64,000 nucleotides of DNA, from contig JAJDAL010000025.1 in the NCBI GenBank assembly GCA_029261875.1, positions 1-64,000 on the forward strand. Direction: 5' to 3'. Shown in pieces: positions 45,223 through 54,147 of the stretch. Every line of letters starts with the position of its first letter. Position 1 is the stretch's first letter. This DNA is from Deltaproteobacteria bacterium (lineage in GTDB: Bacteria > Myxococcota_A > UBA9160 > JAJDAL01). The notes below the pieces were generated by a model that did not search any database, was not told the origin of the DNA, and saw only the letters and a list, made by a program, of their open reading frames with translations. The position numbers and the translations under genes are program-made.

Positions 45223-45740
45223 GCGGCGCCTTTGCGGTCCTGGAGCGGTCCCGCGTAACCGATGGCGGGCCAGACTTCGTCCTGGGCGTAATAGGCGAGC
45301 AGGCTGAGGTTGCGCAGGGCGTAGAATCCCAGTCGGCGCAGAGCGAAGCGGCTCTCCATCCAACCGCGCAGGGAGGCATCTTGTTGTTCGGCGCTGGATC
45401 GAGAAAAACGCGCAAAACGGAAATCGAAGACGAAGGTTCCATATTCGACCAGGCGCAACAGAGCCGGAAGCGGTTCCGTGAGCGGGGGAGAAAGCGCCGT
45501 GCACATCCGGTCGACGGTTTCGAGAGCGCGGGTCTGGGTGAAGCGCGGCGCTGCGTCGCCGGGCACGACGATCCGTTCGGCGACGGAGCCGAAGATCGCA
45601 AGTTCGTCGGCGCTGAAAAAGGAACCCGCCGGAAGTGCGGAAGCCTGAGCGGGAAGCGCGCGAAGCTGGGACAGCGCGGCGAGGCTTGCGGTGGCCCCCG
45701 CCAAGGCGAGAAACCCGCGGCGCGTGGTTTTCGGTTCCAT
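45219..45740 (-). CDS. Tat-exported gluconate 2-dehydrogenase subunit-3-like protein
   Basis: A 173-aa protein with a twin-arginine signal (TTRRGFLALAGATASLAAL). The mature part (FFSADELAIFGSVAERIVVPGD) resembles the small subunit of three-component gluconate 2-dehydrogenases. It is coupled to the GMC subunit by a 4-nt overlap. No cytochrome subunit follows. Start 45740 is chosen to place the RR motif near the N-terminus; ATG 45758 also exists. Confidence 0.8.
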   Translation of the reverse strand: MEPKTTRRGFLALAGATASLAALSQLRALPAQASALPAGSFFSADELAIFGSVAERIVVPGDAAPRFTQTRALETVDRMCTALSPPLTEPLPALLRLVEYGTFVFDFRFARFSRSSAEQQDASLRGWMESRFALRRLGFYALRNLSLLAYYAQDEVWPAIGYAGPLQDRKGAA

Positions 45741-45744
45741 CGGG

Positions 45745-46824
45745 TTACTTCTTAGCATCGCGGTCGAGGAGAGAGCGAATTTTCGCGGGGAGCGTTTCCG
45801 GATGCGCGGGGGGAGCCTGCGCGCTCACGTCCACGCTGTTGTAGGTATTCCAGAACAGGAGCGGCCCTTCGGAAGGATCGCGCGTCGGCGCGAGAATCGA
45901 CGCCAGGGCTTTGCCCGTATAGGTGGTGTCGAGGTGAATGCCCTGCTCGCGCGCGGCCGACACGGCGGCGCGCGATTCCGGAGTGGCGGCTCCGTAGCCC
46001 GGGCCCAGTTGGTCGCGCACGAGTTCGAAGGGTTGGGTGCTGCAATCGACGGCCGGCAGGCTCGGGTCGAGGCGAAGCAGTTTCCGCCGAATGCGCTCGG
46101 CACTGCGGAGGATGCCGCGTTGCGATGGAGGTAAGATGTCGGTGACCAATACGCCGACCAGCGTGGGGCGAAGATTCGCGAGGGCCAGACCCAGCAGGAT
46201 TCCCGCCGCGGAGCCGCCGGTGCCCACCGGGATGTAGATGCGTTTCGGCTCCGGAAGAAGTCCCTGCTCGATTTGTCGTGCGAGTTCGAGTCCCGCGGAC
46301 ACGAATCCCAGGTTCCCGCGCGTCGAAGATCCTCCGGTGGCCACCAGATAGGGGGACAGGCGTCGTGCGCGATCGCGCGCCAACACAGCGGCCGTTCGCA
46401 GGGCCGTTCCAACCACACCCGCACCGTAGATCACTTCGGCCCCGTAGGCGGTGTAGAGCGCGAGCTTCTCGCGAACTTCGGGCGTAATGGGTTGCCGGAC
46501 GAGGACGAGGGTGGTCTCCAACCCCGACGCGGCGCCAAGGATCGTCGTCGCCAGTCCGTGATTGGTTCCGAGCCCGCCCGTCGTGACCCAGCGTTTTGCG
46601 CCGCGCGCCAGTGCGTGCCCCAATATGAATTCGAGCTTGCGCGGTTTGTTGCCGCCGTAGAGCGGGGAACTCGCGTCGTCGCACTTGACGTAGAGGGTTC
46701 CCGGCGCGCACCCGGGTAGGGAGCAGGGAATGACGGGCGTCGGGCCTGCGAGCAGCCGGGAGTGGGGAATCCGCTCGCGCAGCGCGGGAAATCGCTGGAA
46801 GAGGGCGGGTTCCGAAGCGTCCAC
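45745..46824 (-). CDS. PLP-dependent D-cysteine desulfhydrase / ACC deaminase family protein
   Basis: A 359-aa fold-type II PLP enzyme. The cofactor Lys is in LYGGNKPRKLEFIL. TTGGLGTNHGLATTILG matches the substrate Ser/Asn region, and IPVGTGGSAAGILLGLALAN is the phosphate-binding glycine loop. The family includes D-cysteine desulfhydrase, ACC deaminase and L-cysteate lyase; which reaction applies cannot be told. It lies 4 nt upstream of the Tat subunit gene on the same strand. Confidence 0.83.
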   Translation of the reverse strand: MDASEPALFQRFPALRERIPHSRLLAGPTPVIPCSLPGCAPGTLYVKCDDASSPLYGGNKPRKLEFILGHALARGAKRWVTTGGLGTNHGLATTILGAASGLETTLVLVRQPITPEVREKLALYTAYGAEVIYGAGVVGTALRTAAVLARDRARRLSPYLVATGGSSTRGNLGFVSAGLELARQIEQGLLPEPKRIYIPVGTGGSAAGILLGLALANLRPTLVGVLVTDILPPSQRGILRSAERIRRKLLRLDPSLPAVDCSTQPFELVRDQLGPGYGAATPESRAAVSAAREQGIHLDTTYTGKALASILAPTRDPSEGPLLFWNTYNSVDVSAQAPPAHPETLPAKIRSLLDRDAKK

Positions 46825-46949
46825 GGGCGGAATCCTATCCCCTTGCGGCCGCGTTGGGGCCCCGGCCTGCGGTAATTGACACCCCCCTCGGGGGTCTCGT
46901 ACCCTGCGGGGGATGATGTTGGCCTTCGCGCCACCCCGGAGGACACCTA

Positions 46950-48485
46950 TTGGCTCTCGTTGAAGCCGCGCCGTCGCCCGCCCTCGATGGGCGTCGCCGC
47001 CTTTCCCTCCGGAGTCCTGCGCGCCTCGATCCGATCGGGGAAATCGAGATTCCCACGGAGTCGGAAGTCGCGAGTACCGTCGAGCGGGCCCACAAGGCCC
47101 AGGCCGGGTGGGCCTCGCTCGGCTTCGATGCGCGCGCCGCTTACTTGCGACGGGCGTCGCGCATCTTGTTGCAACGCCAGGACGAATTCATCGACACCAT
47201 CATTCGCGAGACGGGAAAGCCCCGCATGGAAGTGCTCGCGATCGAAATGTTGTCCGCCCAGGACCTGTTGGCCTTCTACGCCAAGCGCGCCGGTCAGATT
47301 CTCGAGGACGAATCCGTCCCGCTCCATCTGTTCCGCACCAAGAAGCTGCGCATTTCCTATCGGCCCCTCGGTGTGGTGGGAATCATCACGCCTTGGAATT
47401 ATCCCTTCCTGTTGGCGTTGAATCCCGTCGTGCAAGCGCTGATGGCCGGCAACAGCGTGATCTTGAAGCCGTCGGAAGTGACGCCGTTTTCGGGTCAGCT
47501 CGTGGGCGAATTGTTCGAGGCCGCAGGACTCCCCGAAGGGGTCTTGCAGGTTCTCACGGGCGACGGCGAGACCGGTGCCGCTTTGGTGGAAGCCGGCCTG
47601 GACAAGATTTCGTTTACGGGCAGCGTGGCCACCGGTCGGCGGGTCGGCGAGGCCTGCGGTCGCAATCTCGTGCGCTGCACCCTCGAGTTGGGGGGCAAGG
47701 ATCCGATGATCGTGTGCGCGGATGCGGACCTCGAACGCGCCGCGGCGGGCGCCGTGTACGGCGCCTTTGCCAACGCGGGACAGGCTTGCGTGTCCACGGA
47801 ACGCGTATTCGTCGTCGACGAAGTGGCGGCGGAATTCACCGAGCGCGTCGTCGCGAAAACCGCGGAACTCCGCCAGGGTGTCGAAGGCGAATTCGACATC
47901 GGCCCGATGATCTTCGAGCGTCAATTGGAGATCGTCGATCGCCAGGTGCGCGACGCGGTCGAAAAGGGCGCTCGGGTTCTGACCGGCGGGCGCCGCAATC
48001 CGCTCTACGCCGGGCTCTTCTATGAACCGACGGTGTTGTCCGACGTGACGCCGGACATGGAGGTCATGCGCGAGGAGACGTTTGGTCCCGTGCTTCCCAT
48101 CGTGCGCGTGCGCGACGAGGACGAAGCCATTCAGCGCGCCAACGACAGTCCCTATGGACTCAACGCCAACATCTGGACGCGCGACAAGCGACGCGGAGTC
48201 GAACTCGCCAAGCGAATCGAATCCGGGTCCGCGATCGTGAACGATTGCATGTTGACCTACGGCGTCCCCGAGTCGCCCTTTGGTGGACGCAAGCAGAGTG
48301 GGATTGGGCAAGTGAACGGTGACATCGGCTTGCGGAGTTACTGTCACGCCCAATCGATTCTGGTGGATCGGATCGGAACCAAGGCCGAAATGCAATGGTT
48401 CCCCTACACCACGCAGAAGCTCAATCAAATTCAACGCGCCATTCGAGTGATCTGGGGAACGTCGCTCGGGCGTTGGCTCTCGTAG
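46950..48485 (+). CDS. NAD(P)-dependent aldehyde dehydrogenase with C-terminal extension
   Basis: A 511-aa ALDH. It has GIITPWNYPFLLALNPVVQA, FTGSVATGRRVGEACG, the general base Glu in LELGGKDPM, the nucleophile Cys in NAGQACVSTERVFV and EETFGPVLPIVRVRDEDEAI. The last about 40 residues (WFPYTTQKLNQIQRAIRVIW) extend past the usual end and look amphipathic, as in membrane-associated fatty-aldehyde dehydrogenases. TTG 46950 follows GGAGGA. The divergent oxidoreductase genes suggest a linked alcohol-to-acid route. Confidence 0.9.
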   Translation: MALVEAAPSPALDGRRRLSLRSPARLDPIGEIEIPTESEVASTVERAHKAQAGWASLGFDARAAYLRRASRILLQRQDEFIDTIIRETGKPRMEVLAIEMLSAQDLLAFYAKRAGQILEDESVPLHLFRTKKLRISYRPLGVVGIITPWNYPFLLALNPVVQALMAGNSVILKPSEVTPFSGQLVGELFEAAGLPEGVLQVLTGDGETGAALVEAGLDKISFTGSVATGRRVGEACGRNLVRCTLELGGKDPMIVCADADLERAAAGAVYGAFANAGQACVSTERVFVVDEVAAEFTERVVAKTAELRQGVEGEFDIGPMIFERQLEIVDRQVRDAVEKGARVLTGGRRNPLYAGLFYEPTVLSDVTPDMEVMREETFGPVLPIVRVRDEDEAIQRANDSPYGLNANIWTRDKRRGVELAKRIESGSAIVNDCMLTYGVPESPFGGRKQSGIGQVNGDIGLRSYCHAQSILVDRIGTKAEMQWFPYTTQKLNQIQRAIRVIWGTSLGRWLS

Positions 48486-48525
48486 GCATGGACGCCGTTC
48501 GAAACGAGCAATCGCAGGAAAGACC

Positions 48526-49347
48526 ATGATCGAATCAATTCTTCTGGCAATGGATGGATCCGAAGCGGGACGGGACGCAGAAAATTATGCGATCGCGTTG
48601 GCTTCACGGCTCCGTGTGCGCCTCCAGGCGCTGACGGTGATCGAAGACGGACTCGTGCGCATTGGCGCCGACGAAGGTCTCGGGGTTCCGCCGCCGCATC
48701 TGGAGGGCTTGGCGAGCTATCTGAAGGCGCGCGCGGATGCGGTCTGCAAACGAGTGGCCGAGAACGGTCGAGCGGCGGGGATCGAGGTCATGTGCGAGGT
48801 CGTCCAAGGCATCGCCGACGACCGGATCGTCGAGCGCGCGAACTCGGTGGATTTGCTGGTGCTGGGTCGCGACGGAGACAACGCCGCTCATCGAACGGCG
48901 CTGATTGGTCCCACCGTCGACGCCGTGATTCGCAAGACCGGTAAGCCCGCCCTCGTGGTGCCACAGGGCGCGGAATTGCGCGGCCCCGTGGCTTTGGCGT
49001 TTGACGGTTCGCCGGGTTCACGCATTGCCGCCGGGTTGGCGACGGAGCTCGCGGCCCGTCTCCAGGAACCGGTTCACGTTTTCGTGGATTCGAAAGACAA
49101 GGGGCGCGCGGTGGCGCGCTTCGACGAGGTGCGGCGCTTGTTGGGTTCGCTCGAAGTTCCCGTGCGCGAGTCCGCATCGACGCTCGGTCGCCCGGACATC
49201 AAGATCATCGATGCGGCGCGCGACGCCGGTGCCGGCATGATCGTGATCGGCGCCTACGGGCGCAGTCGCATCACCGAATATTTTCTGGGAAGCAACTCCG
49301 CGGCGGTCGTGCGCACCTCACCCCTGGCCGTACTTCTCGCGCGCTGA
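48526..49347 (+). CDS. tandem universal stress protein (UspA family)
   Basis: A 273-aa protein with two Usp domains. The first starts IESILLAMDGSEAGRDAENY and has VDLLVLGRDGDN; the second starts around VALAFDGSPGSRIAAGLATE and ends MIVIGAYGRSRITEYFLGSN, with the G-2x-G-9x-G-S/T-type nucleotide motif. CAGGAA precedes ATG 48526. It is 3 nt before lpxD, so it may share a transcript with the envelope genes. Confidence 0.9.
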   Translation: MIESILLAMDGSEAGRDAENYAIALASRLRVRLQALTVIEDGLVRIGADEGLGVPPPHLEGLASYLKARADAVCKRVAENGRAAGIEVMCEVVQGIADDRIVERANSVDLLVLGRDGDNAAHRTALIGPTVDAVIRKTGKPALVVPQGAELRGPVALAFDGSPGSRIAAGLATELAARLQEPVHVFVDSKDKGRAVARFDEVRRLLGSLEVPVRESASTLGRPDIKIIDAARDAGAGMIVIGAYGRSRITEYFLGSNSAAVVRTSPLAVLLAR

Positions 49348-49350
49348 TCC

Positions 49351-50394
49351 GTGCACGCAAGACGGCTCTCCATCGGCGAGCTCGCCAAGCATCTCGGTCG
49401 ATCCGTCGAGGGCGACGCGCAATTCGCCGTCGAAGGCGTGGCGCCGCTGGAGGATGCGGGCCCTCGGGATCTGGCCTTCGTGCGCGGGGGAAAAGCGGCG
49501 GCTGGGCTCGAAACCTCCGGTGCGGGCGCCTTGATCGCACCCGATGGCATCGATGTTGGACGGCGCCCGGTGATTCGCTCCCCCAATCCGGGTCTCGATT
49601 TCGCACGCGCGGTTGCGCAATTGGTACCGCGGGCCCGACCGGAAGTCGGGGTCGACACTTCCGCGTGCGTTGCCCCGGAAGCCGAGATTCATCCCACCGC
49701 GTCCGTGGGGCCCCAGTGTGCGGTCGGCGCGCGATCCGTGGTCGGTGCGGGCAGCGTTCTCGGCCCCAACGTCACGCTCTATCCCGACGTGCGCGTGGGT
49801 TCCGATTGCACGATCCATGCGGGAGTCGTGCTGTGCGAGGGAACGCAGATCGGCGATCGCGTGATCCTGCACCCGGGTGCGGTGATCGGGTCCGACGGGT
49901 TCGGCTACGCGTTCGATGAAAAGGGCGCGCACGAAAAGGTGCCCCAGGTCGGCATCGTGGTGCTCGAAGACGACGTCGAAGTCGGTGCGAACACGACCAT
50001 CGATCGCGCGACCCTGGCCGAGACGCGAATCCGACGCGGCACGAAGATCGACAACCTGGTTCAAATTGGTCACAACTGCGACGTGGGGGAAGATGTCGTC
50101 ATCGTGGCTCAATCGGGATTGGCGGGCAGCACGACGATCGAACGGCGCGTGATCATGATGGCGCGTTCGGCGACCGCGGGGCACATCACCGTGGGCGAAG
50201 GCGCGTTCGTGGGTGCGCGCGCGGGTGTGATCGGAAACCTCGCAGCCGGAAAACGCGTTTGGGGAACGCCCGCCACGGAAGAGCGAACCTGGCTGCGTTC
50301 CATGGCGGCGCTGACGCGCCTACCCGACGTGTTGCGAAGACTGCGCGCGATCGAGAAGAAATTGGGAATTCGAAAACGCGATCCCGAGCAATGA
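49351..50394 (+). CDS. lpxD: UDP-3-O-acylglucosamine N-acyltransferase
   Basis: Third step of lipid A synthesis. The 347-aa product has an N-terminal UDP-binding domain and a long left-handed beta-helix of hexapeptide repeats ([40 protein letters not shown]) with the catalytic His in [14 protein letters not shown]. Start GTG 49351. It shows the cell makes lipid A. It overlaps rnhB by ATGA. lpxA, lpxB and fabZ are not adjacent, unlike the common lpxD-fabZ-lpxA order. Confidence 0.95.
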   Translation: MHARRLSIGELAKHLGRSVEGDAQFAVEGVAPLEDAGPRDLAFVRGGKAAAGLETSGAGALIAPDGIDVGRRPVIRSPNPGLDFARAVAQLVPRARPEVGVDTSACVAPEAEIHPTASVGPQCAVGARSVVGAGSVLGPNVTLYPDVRVGSDCTIHAGVVLCEGTQIGDRVILHPGAVIGSDGFGYAFDEKGAHEKVPQVGIVVLEDDVEVGANTTIDRATLAETRIRRGTKIDNLVQIGHNCDVGEDVVIVAQSGLAGSTTIERRVIMMARSATAGHITVGEGAFVGARAGVIGNLAAGKRVWGTPATEERTWLRSMAALTRLPDVLRRLRAIEKKLGIRKRDPEQ

Positions 50395-51191
50395 GGGACC
50401 TGTCGCGGGTGCCCCTGGCGGAACTTCGGCGACGCGTTCACGCGGCGCGCGGAACCCGTCGCCTGGCTGCGCTTCGCAGCGCTCTCGAAGGCGATGCCCG
50501 TGCGGGGGCACGCAGCCTGGCCGAGGAAATCGAAAAGCAACTCGCCAGCGATCGCGCGGAGCGTCGGCGCTTGTCGCGCTTGTTCGCCTTGCGGCGTCGG
50601 CTCGTCCGCGACGGCACGCGCTGTGTGGCGGGAGTGGATGAAGTCGGGGTCGGTCCGTTGGCGGGTCCGGTGGTTGCGGCCGCGGTGGTGTTGCCGGATC
50701 GCTGCGCGCTTCCGGGGTTGGACGATTCCAAGCGGGTTTCCGCAAAAGATCGTGCGCGGCTGGATGCAGTCATCCGCCAACAGGCGACGGCTTTCGCCAT
50801 CGCGGAAGTGTGGAATGCCGACATCGAGCGCCTGAACATCTATTGGGCGGCCCTCGAAGCCATGCGACGCTGCGTGGCCGGACTCACAGTCCGGCCGGAT
50901 CACGTGCTCGTGGATGCGCGTACGATTCCACAGCTGGGGATCCCCCAGACTTCCATCGTGCAAGGGGACGCACGGGACGGAAGCATCGCGGCGGCGTCCA
51001 TTCTCGCCAAAGTTCACCGCGACGAGCTGATGCGTCGCATGGACGAGCGCCACCCGGGGTACGGGTTCGCGCGCCACAAGGGCTACGGCACCGCGGAACA
51101 CCTGGAGGCCCTACGCCGCCTGGGGCCGTGTCGCATTCATCGGCGGGGCTTTGCCCCCGTAGCCCAGCTCTCGATTCCCGGTCTCCGCTAA
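50391..51191 (+). CDS. rnhB: ribonuclease HII with altered GRG motif
   Basis: Removes ribonucleotides from DNA. The 266-aa product has an N-terminal helical extension of about 75 residues like Firmicutes RnhB, then [20 protein letters not shown] with metal ligands Asp83 and Glu84, [12 protein letters not shown], and [15 protein letters not shown]. The usual G-R/K-G that reads the RNA-DNA junction is G86-V87-G88, so the basic residue is lost. Other motifs are intact. It overlaps lpxD by 4 nt. Confidence 0.92.
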   Translation: MRDLSRVPLAELRRRVHAARGTRRLAALRSALEGDARAGARSLAEEIEKQLASDRAERRRLSRLFALRRRLVRDGTRCVAGVDEVGVGPLAGPVVAAAVVLPDRCALPGLDDSKRVSAKDRARLDAVIRQQATAFAIAEVWNADIERLNIYWAALEAMRRCVAGLTVRPDHVLVDARTIPQLGIPQTSIVQGDARDGSIAAASILAKVHRDELMRRMDERHPGYGFARHKGYGTAEHLEALRRLGPCRIHRRGFAPVAQLSIPGLR

Positions 51192-51196
51192 CCGCC

Positions 51197-52249
51197 ATGC
51201 CCGTCATTCGCGTTTCGCCCGAGGACTTCGTCGTCGATGAAATTCCCCTGTATCCGCCTTGCGGCGAAGGCGATCACACGTTCGTGCGGGTCGAGAAAAG
51301 CTTGTGCACGAGCGAAGAGGTCGCCCGGGCGCTGGCTCGGGCCGCGGATGTGGCGCCGCGCGAAGTCGGCTACGCGGGGCGCAAAGATCGCCGGGCGGTT
51401 GCGCGCCAATGGTTCTCGGTTCCGGGATTCGATCCCGCTCACGCGACGAAGCTGGTCGGTAGGGGGTTCCGGGTTCTCGAAGCCATTCCCCATCGACACA
51501 AATTGCGGACCGCCCAGTTGCAGGGAAACCGCTTCGAGATCGTCGTCCGCGAAATCGAGGCCGTTTGCCGCGAGACTCTCGCGAGACAGTTCCAGGTATT
51601 CACCGAAAAGGGTTTTCCGAATCGGTTCGGGGGGCAGCGCTTCGGGCGGGACGGCGACAACGTCGACCAGGCGCGCGCGCTGCTGCAAGCGGGAAAGGCG
51701 CCGCGCAATCGCCGTCACGCGCGCTTCGCGGTTTCGGCCCTGCAAGCGGAACTCTTCAACGCCTGTTTGGCGGATCGAAGTGCGGCGCTCGACGCGGTGG
51801 AATGCGGGGACATCGCGGTGGTCGAGGAGAGCGGTGGGGTCTTCGCGGTCGAAGACCTCGAACGCGAACTTCCGCGCGCGGCGCGCTACGAGATCAGCGC
51901 CACGGGTCCCCTGTTCGGAAGCCGCATGCGTGCGCCCGCAGGCGTACCCGCGGAGCGGGAACAGGCCGTGCTCGAAAAGTTCGGCATGGCGGAACTCGAT
52001 TGGGGAAGGATCCCGGGAGTGCGGGTCCGGGGGGCGCGAAGGCCCGTCCGCTCGCGACCCACGGACGCGGAATTCTGCGCGGAGGCCGACCATTTTCGGT
52101 TCCGCTTCGCCTTGCCGAGCGGTGCCTACGCGACGGTTCTTTTGGAAGAACTCTTTGCAAGTCAGGGACTTGGAATTTACGATGACATGACGCCCCAACG
52201 CGCGGTACCCTCGGCGCCCGCGAATCGACCAGGAGGAAATTCTCGATGA
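51197..52249 (+). CDS. truD: tRNA pseudouridine(13) synthase TruD
   Basis: Modifies U13 of tRNA-Glu. The 350-aa product has [20 protein letters not shown], the catalytic Asp in [17 protein letters not shown], and [18 protein letters not shown] in the TRUD insert. ATG 51197 comes 5 nt after rnhB. It overlaps cysK by 4 nt (52246-52249). TruD has a patchy distribution, so its presence is a modest taxonomic clue. Confidence 0.94.
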   Translation: MPVIRVSPEDFVVDEIPLYPPCGEGDHTFVRVEKSLCTSEEVARALARAADVAPREVGYAGRKDRRAVARQWFSVPGFDPAHATKLVGRGFRVLEAIPHRHKLRTAQLQGNRFEIVVREIEAVCRETLARQFQVFTEKGFPNRFGGQRFGRDGDNVDQARALLQAGKAPRNRRHARFAVSALQAELFNACLADRSAALDAVECGDIAVVEESGGVFAVEDLERELPRAARYEISATGPLFGSRMRAPAGVPAEREQAVLEKFGMAELDWGRIPGVRVRGARRPVRSRPTDAEFCAEADHFRFRFALPSGAYATVLLEELFASQGLGIYDDMTPQRAVPSAPANRPGGNSR

Positions 52250-53199
52250 AGATCGCCAAATCCGTCACGGAATTGATCGGCCATACGCCGCTCGTGCAAC
52301 TCAACCGGGTCACCGACGGCGTGGGGCCCCAGATCGTCGCCAAGCTGGAAGGCCAGAACCCGGCCAACAGCGTCAAGGACCGAATCGGTCTCGCGATGAT
52401 CGAATCCGCGGAAAAGGAAGGGCTGATCAAGCCGGGGCAAACCACCCTCGTGGAGCCCACCAGCGGGAACACGGGAATCGCGCTCTCCTTCGTCGCCGCG
52501 GTCAAGGGGTACAAGTGCGTACTCACCATGCCCGAGTCGATGAGTCCCGAGCGCCGCGCCGTGTTGCGCGCCTTCGGTGCGAAACTGATCTTGACGGATC
52601 CCGCCAAGGGGATGCCGGGTGCGATCGAGAAGGCCAATGAGCTGGCGGATCAAATCCCGAACTCCTTCATTCCTCAGCAATTCCGGAACCCCGCGAACCC
52701 CGAGGTGCATCGCACTACGACGGCCGTCGAGATCTGGGACGACACGGACGGCAAGGTCGACGCGATCATCGCCGGCGTGGGGACCGGCGGCACCATCACC
52801 GGTGTCGCGCAGGCACTCAAGAAAAAGAAGGCCACCTTCAAGGCCATCGCGGTGGAGCCGGAAGACAGTCCGGTGCTCTCGGGGGGAGCCCCGGGCAAAC
52901 ACATGATCCAGGGCATCGGCGCCGGCTTCGTTCCGGAAATTCTCGATCAGGATCTGCTCGACGGTGTGGTGAAGGTCTCCAACGACGAAGCCTTCGACAT
53001 GGCGCGTCGTTTGGCCCAGGAAGAGGGCATCCTGTGCGGAATCTCCTCGGGGGCTGCGGTCGCTGCGGCGATCAAGTACGCCAAGGGCGAAGGCAAGGAC
53101 GCGAAGCTCATCGTCGTCATCATCCCGAGCTTCGGCGAGCGCTACATCCAGACCAAGCTCTTCGAACCCTATCGCTACGAGGGATCCGACAGCGTCTAG
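52246..53199 (+). CDS. cysK: cysteine synthase A (O-acetylserine sulfhydrylase)
   Basis: Makes cysteine from O-acetylserine and sulfide. The 317-aa PLP enzyme has the cofactor Lys in [11 protein letters not shown], the substrate loop [19 protein letters not shown], and the phosphate loop [12 protein letters not shown]. The tail [15 protein letters not shown] is typical. AGGAGGAAA precedes ATG 52246. It overlaps the truD end. Confidence 0.96.
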   Translation: MKIAKSVTELIGHTPLVQLNRVTDGVGPQIVAKLEGQNPANSVKDRIGLAMIESAEKEGLIKPGQTTLVEPTSGNTGIALSFVAAVKGYKCVLTMPESMSPERRAVLRAFGAKLILTDPAKGMPGAIEKANELADQIPNSFIPQQFRNPANPEVHRTTTAVEIWDDTDGKVDAIIAGVGTGGTITGVAQALKKKKATFKAIAVEPEDSPVLSGGAPGKHMIQGIGAGFVPEILDQDLLDGVVKVSNDEAFDMARRLAQEEGILCGISSGAAVAAAIKYAKGEGKDAKLIVVIIPSFGERYIQTKLFEPYRYEGSDSV

Positions 53200-53212
53200 C
53201 GAAACACCGCCC

Positions 53213-53779
53213 ATCATTCGACCGTTCGGCGACCTCACGCCGACGATCGATCCTTCGGCTTGGGTTGCGCCCGGTGCCGTCGTGGTTGGGGATGTCGCGA
53301 TTGGACCCGATTCGAGCATTTGGTACGGCTCGGTGGTTCGGGGCGACGTTCACAGCGTAAGAATCGGTGCGCGCACCAACCTTCAAGACGGATGCGTGGT
53401 GCACGTGACCGCCGAGCGTTTCCCGGCGCAGATCGGCGACGAGGTCACCGTCGGTCATCGCGCCGTGGTCCACGGTTGTCGGGTGGCTGACGGTGCGTTG
53501 ATCGGGATCGGCGCCATCGTGCTCGACGGCTGTGAGATCGGTGACGCTGCCCTGATCGCGGCCGGCTCCGTGGTGACGCCGGGAACCCGCATCCCGCCCC
53601 GGTCCCTCGCCATGGGAACGCCGGCCAAAGTCGTGCGCGAATTGAGCGATTCGGAGCTTGCGGAGCAACGCGATCGCACGCTTCGTTACGTCGAGACGGC
53701 CCGGGTCCACGCCAAATCGAGGGCCGGCATCGCGGGCCCGCAATTGCGCAGCATGGGACCGCTGCGGACGGATCGCTGA
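53213..53779 (+). CDS. gamma-class carbonic anhydrase-like protein (non-canonical start)
   Basis: A left-handed beta-helix protein of the gamma-carbonic-anhydrase/YrdA family. It has IGPDSSIWYGSVVRGDVHSV, RTNLQDGCVVHVTAE and VTVGHRAVVHGCRV; the three metal His are in VVH, GHR and VHG. The first canonical start is GTG 53282. The open frame before it still encodes the conserved N-terminal coil IRPFGDLTPTIDPSAWVAPG, so translation probably begins at ATC 53213 (giving M-IRPFG) or ATT 53216. It is 13 nt after cysK and may be in its operon. Confidence 0.85.
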   Translation: MIRPFGDLTPTIDPSAWVAPGAVVVGDVAIGPDSSIWYGSVVRGDVHSVRIGARTNLQDGCVVHVTAERFPAQIGDEVTVGHRAVVHGCRVADGALIGIGAIVLDGCEIGDAALIAAGSVVTPGTRIPPRSLAMGTPAKVVRELSDSELAEQRDRTLRYVETARVHAKSRAGIAGPQLRSMGPLRTDR

Positions 53780-53810
53780 TTCCCGGCGCGGGGAAGTCCC
53801 TTCGGCCCCG

Positions 53811-54107
53811 CTAGGGGCGCGACCGCATTCCCGGAAAGCGCCGCGTCCACGCACCCAGGACCATGACCGCCAGCGCGCCGAGGAACGCCAGCGGAAGCTT
53901 GCCCTCGATGGCCGCGTAGGCGGCGTCTTTGCCGCGCTGTCGGGCCTCCGCTTCGAAATTCGGCCCGGGTTCGAGTTCGCTCAGCACGACGAATAGATCG
54001 AAGGCCACGAAGAGCACGCAGAAGAGCAGGAAGAACGCGAAAAAGTACAGCAGCAGAAGCGTGATCTGCGGGCGAAAGGGTGCCGGTCTGCTGCGGGGTG
54101 AGGCCAT
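53811..54107 (-). CDS. small two-helix membrane protein
   Basis: A 98-aa protein with two hydrophobic segments (ITLLLLYFFAFFLLFCVLFV and LPLAFLGALAVMVLGAW) around a short polar loop. No family recognised. ATG 54107 follows CGAGG; an upstream in-frame extension to 54227 overlaps polA on the other strand and looks non-coding. It diverges from polA with a 40-bp gap. Confidence 0.65.
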   Translation of the reverse strand: MASPRSRPAPFRPQITLLLLYFFAFFLLFCVLFVAFDLFVVLSELEPGPNFEAEARQRGKDAAYAAIEGKLPLAFLGALAVMVLGAWTRRFPGMRSRP

Positions 54108-54147
54108 ACCTCGGCTAACGTAGGGAGCATCACTGGGGTGGGTCAAC

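Noticed and set aside
46947..48527. 526-aa open frame opposite the aldehyde dehydrogenase
   Set aside because: Antisense shadow of a clear ALDH gene.
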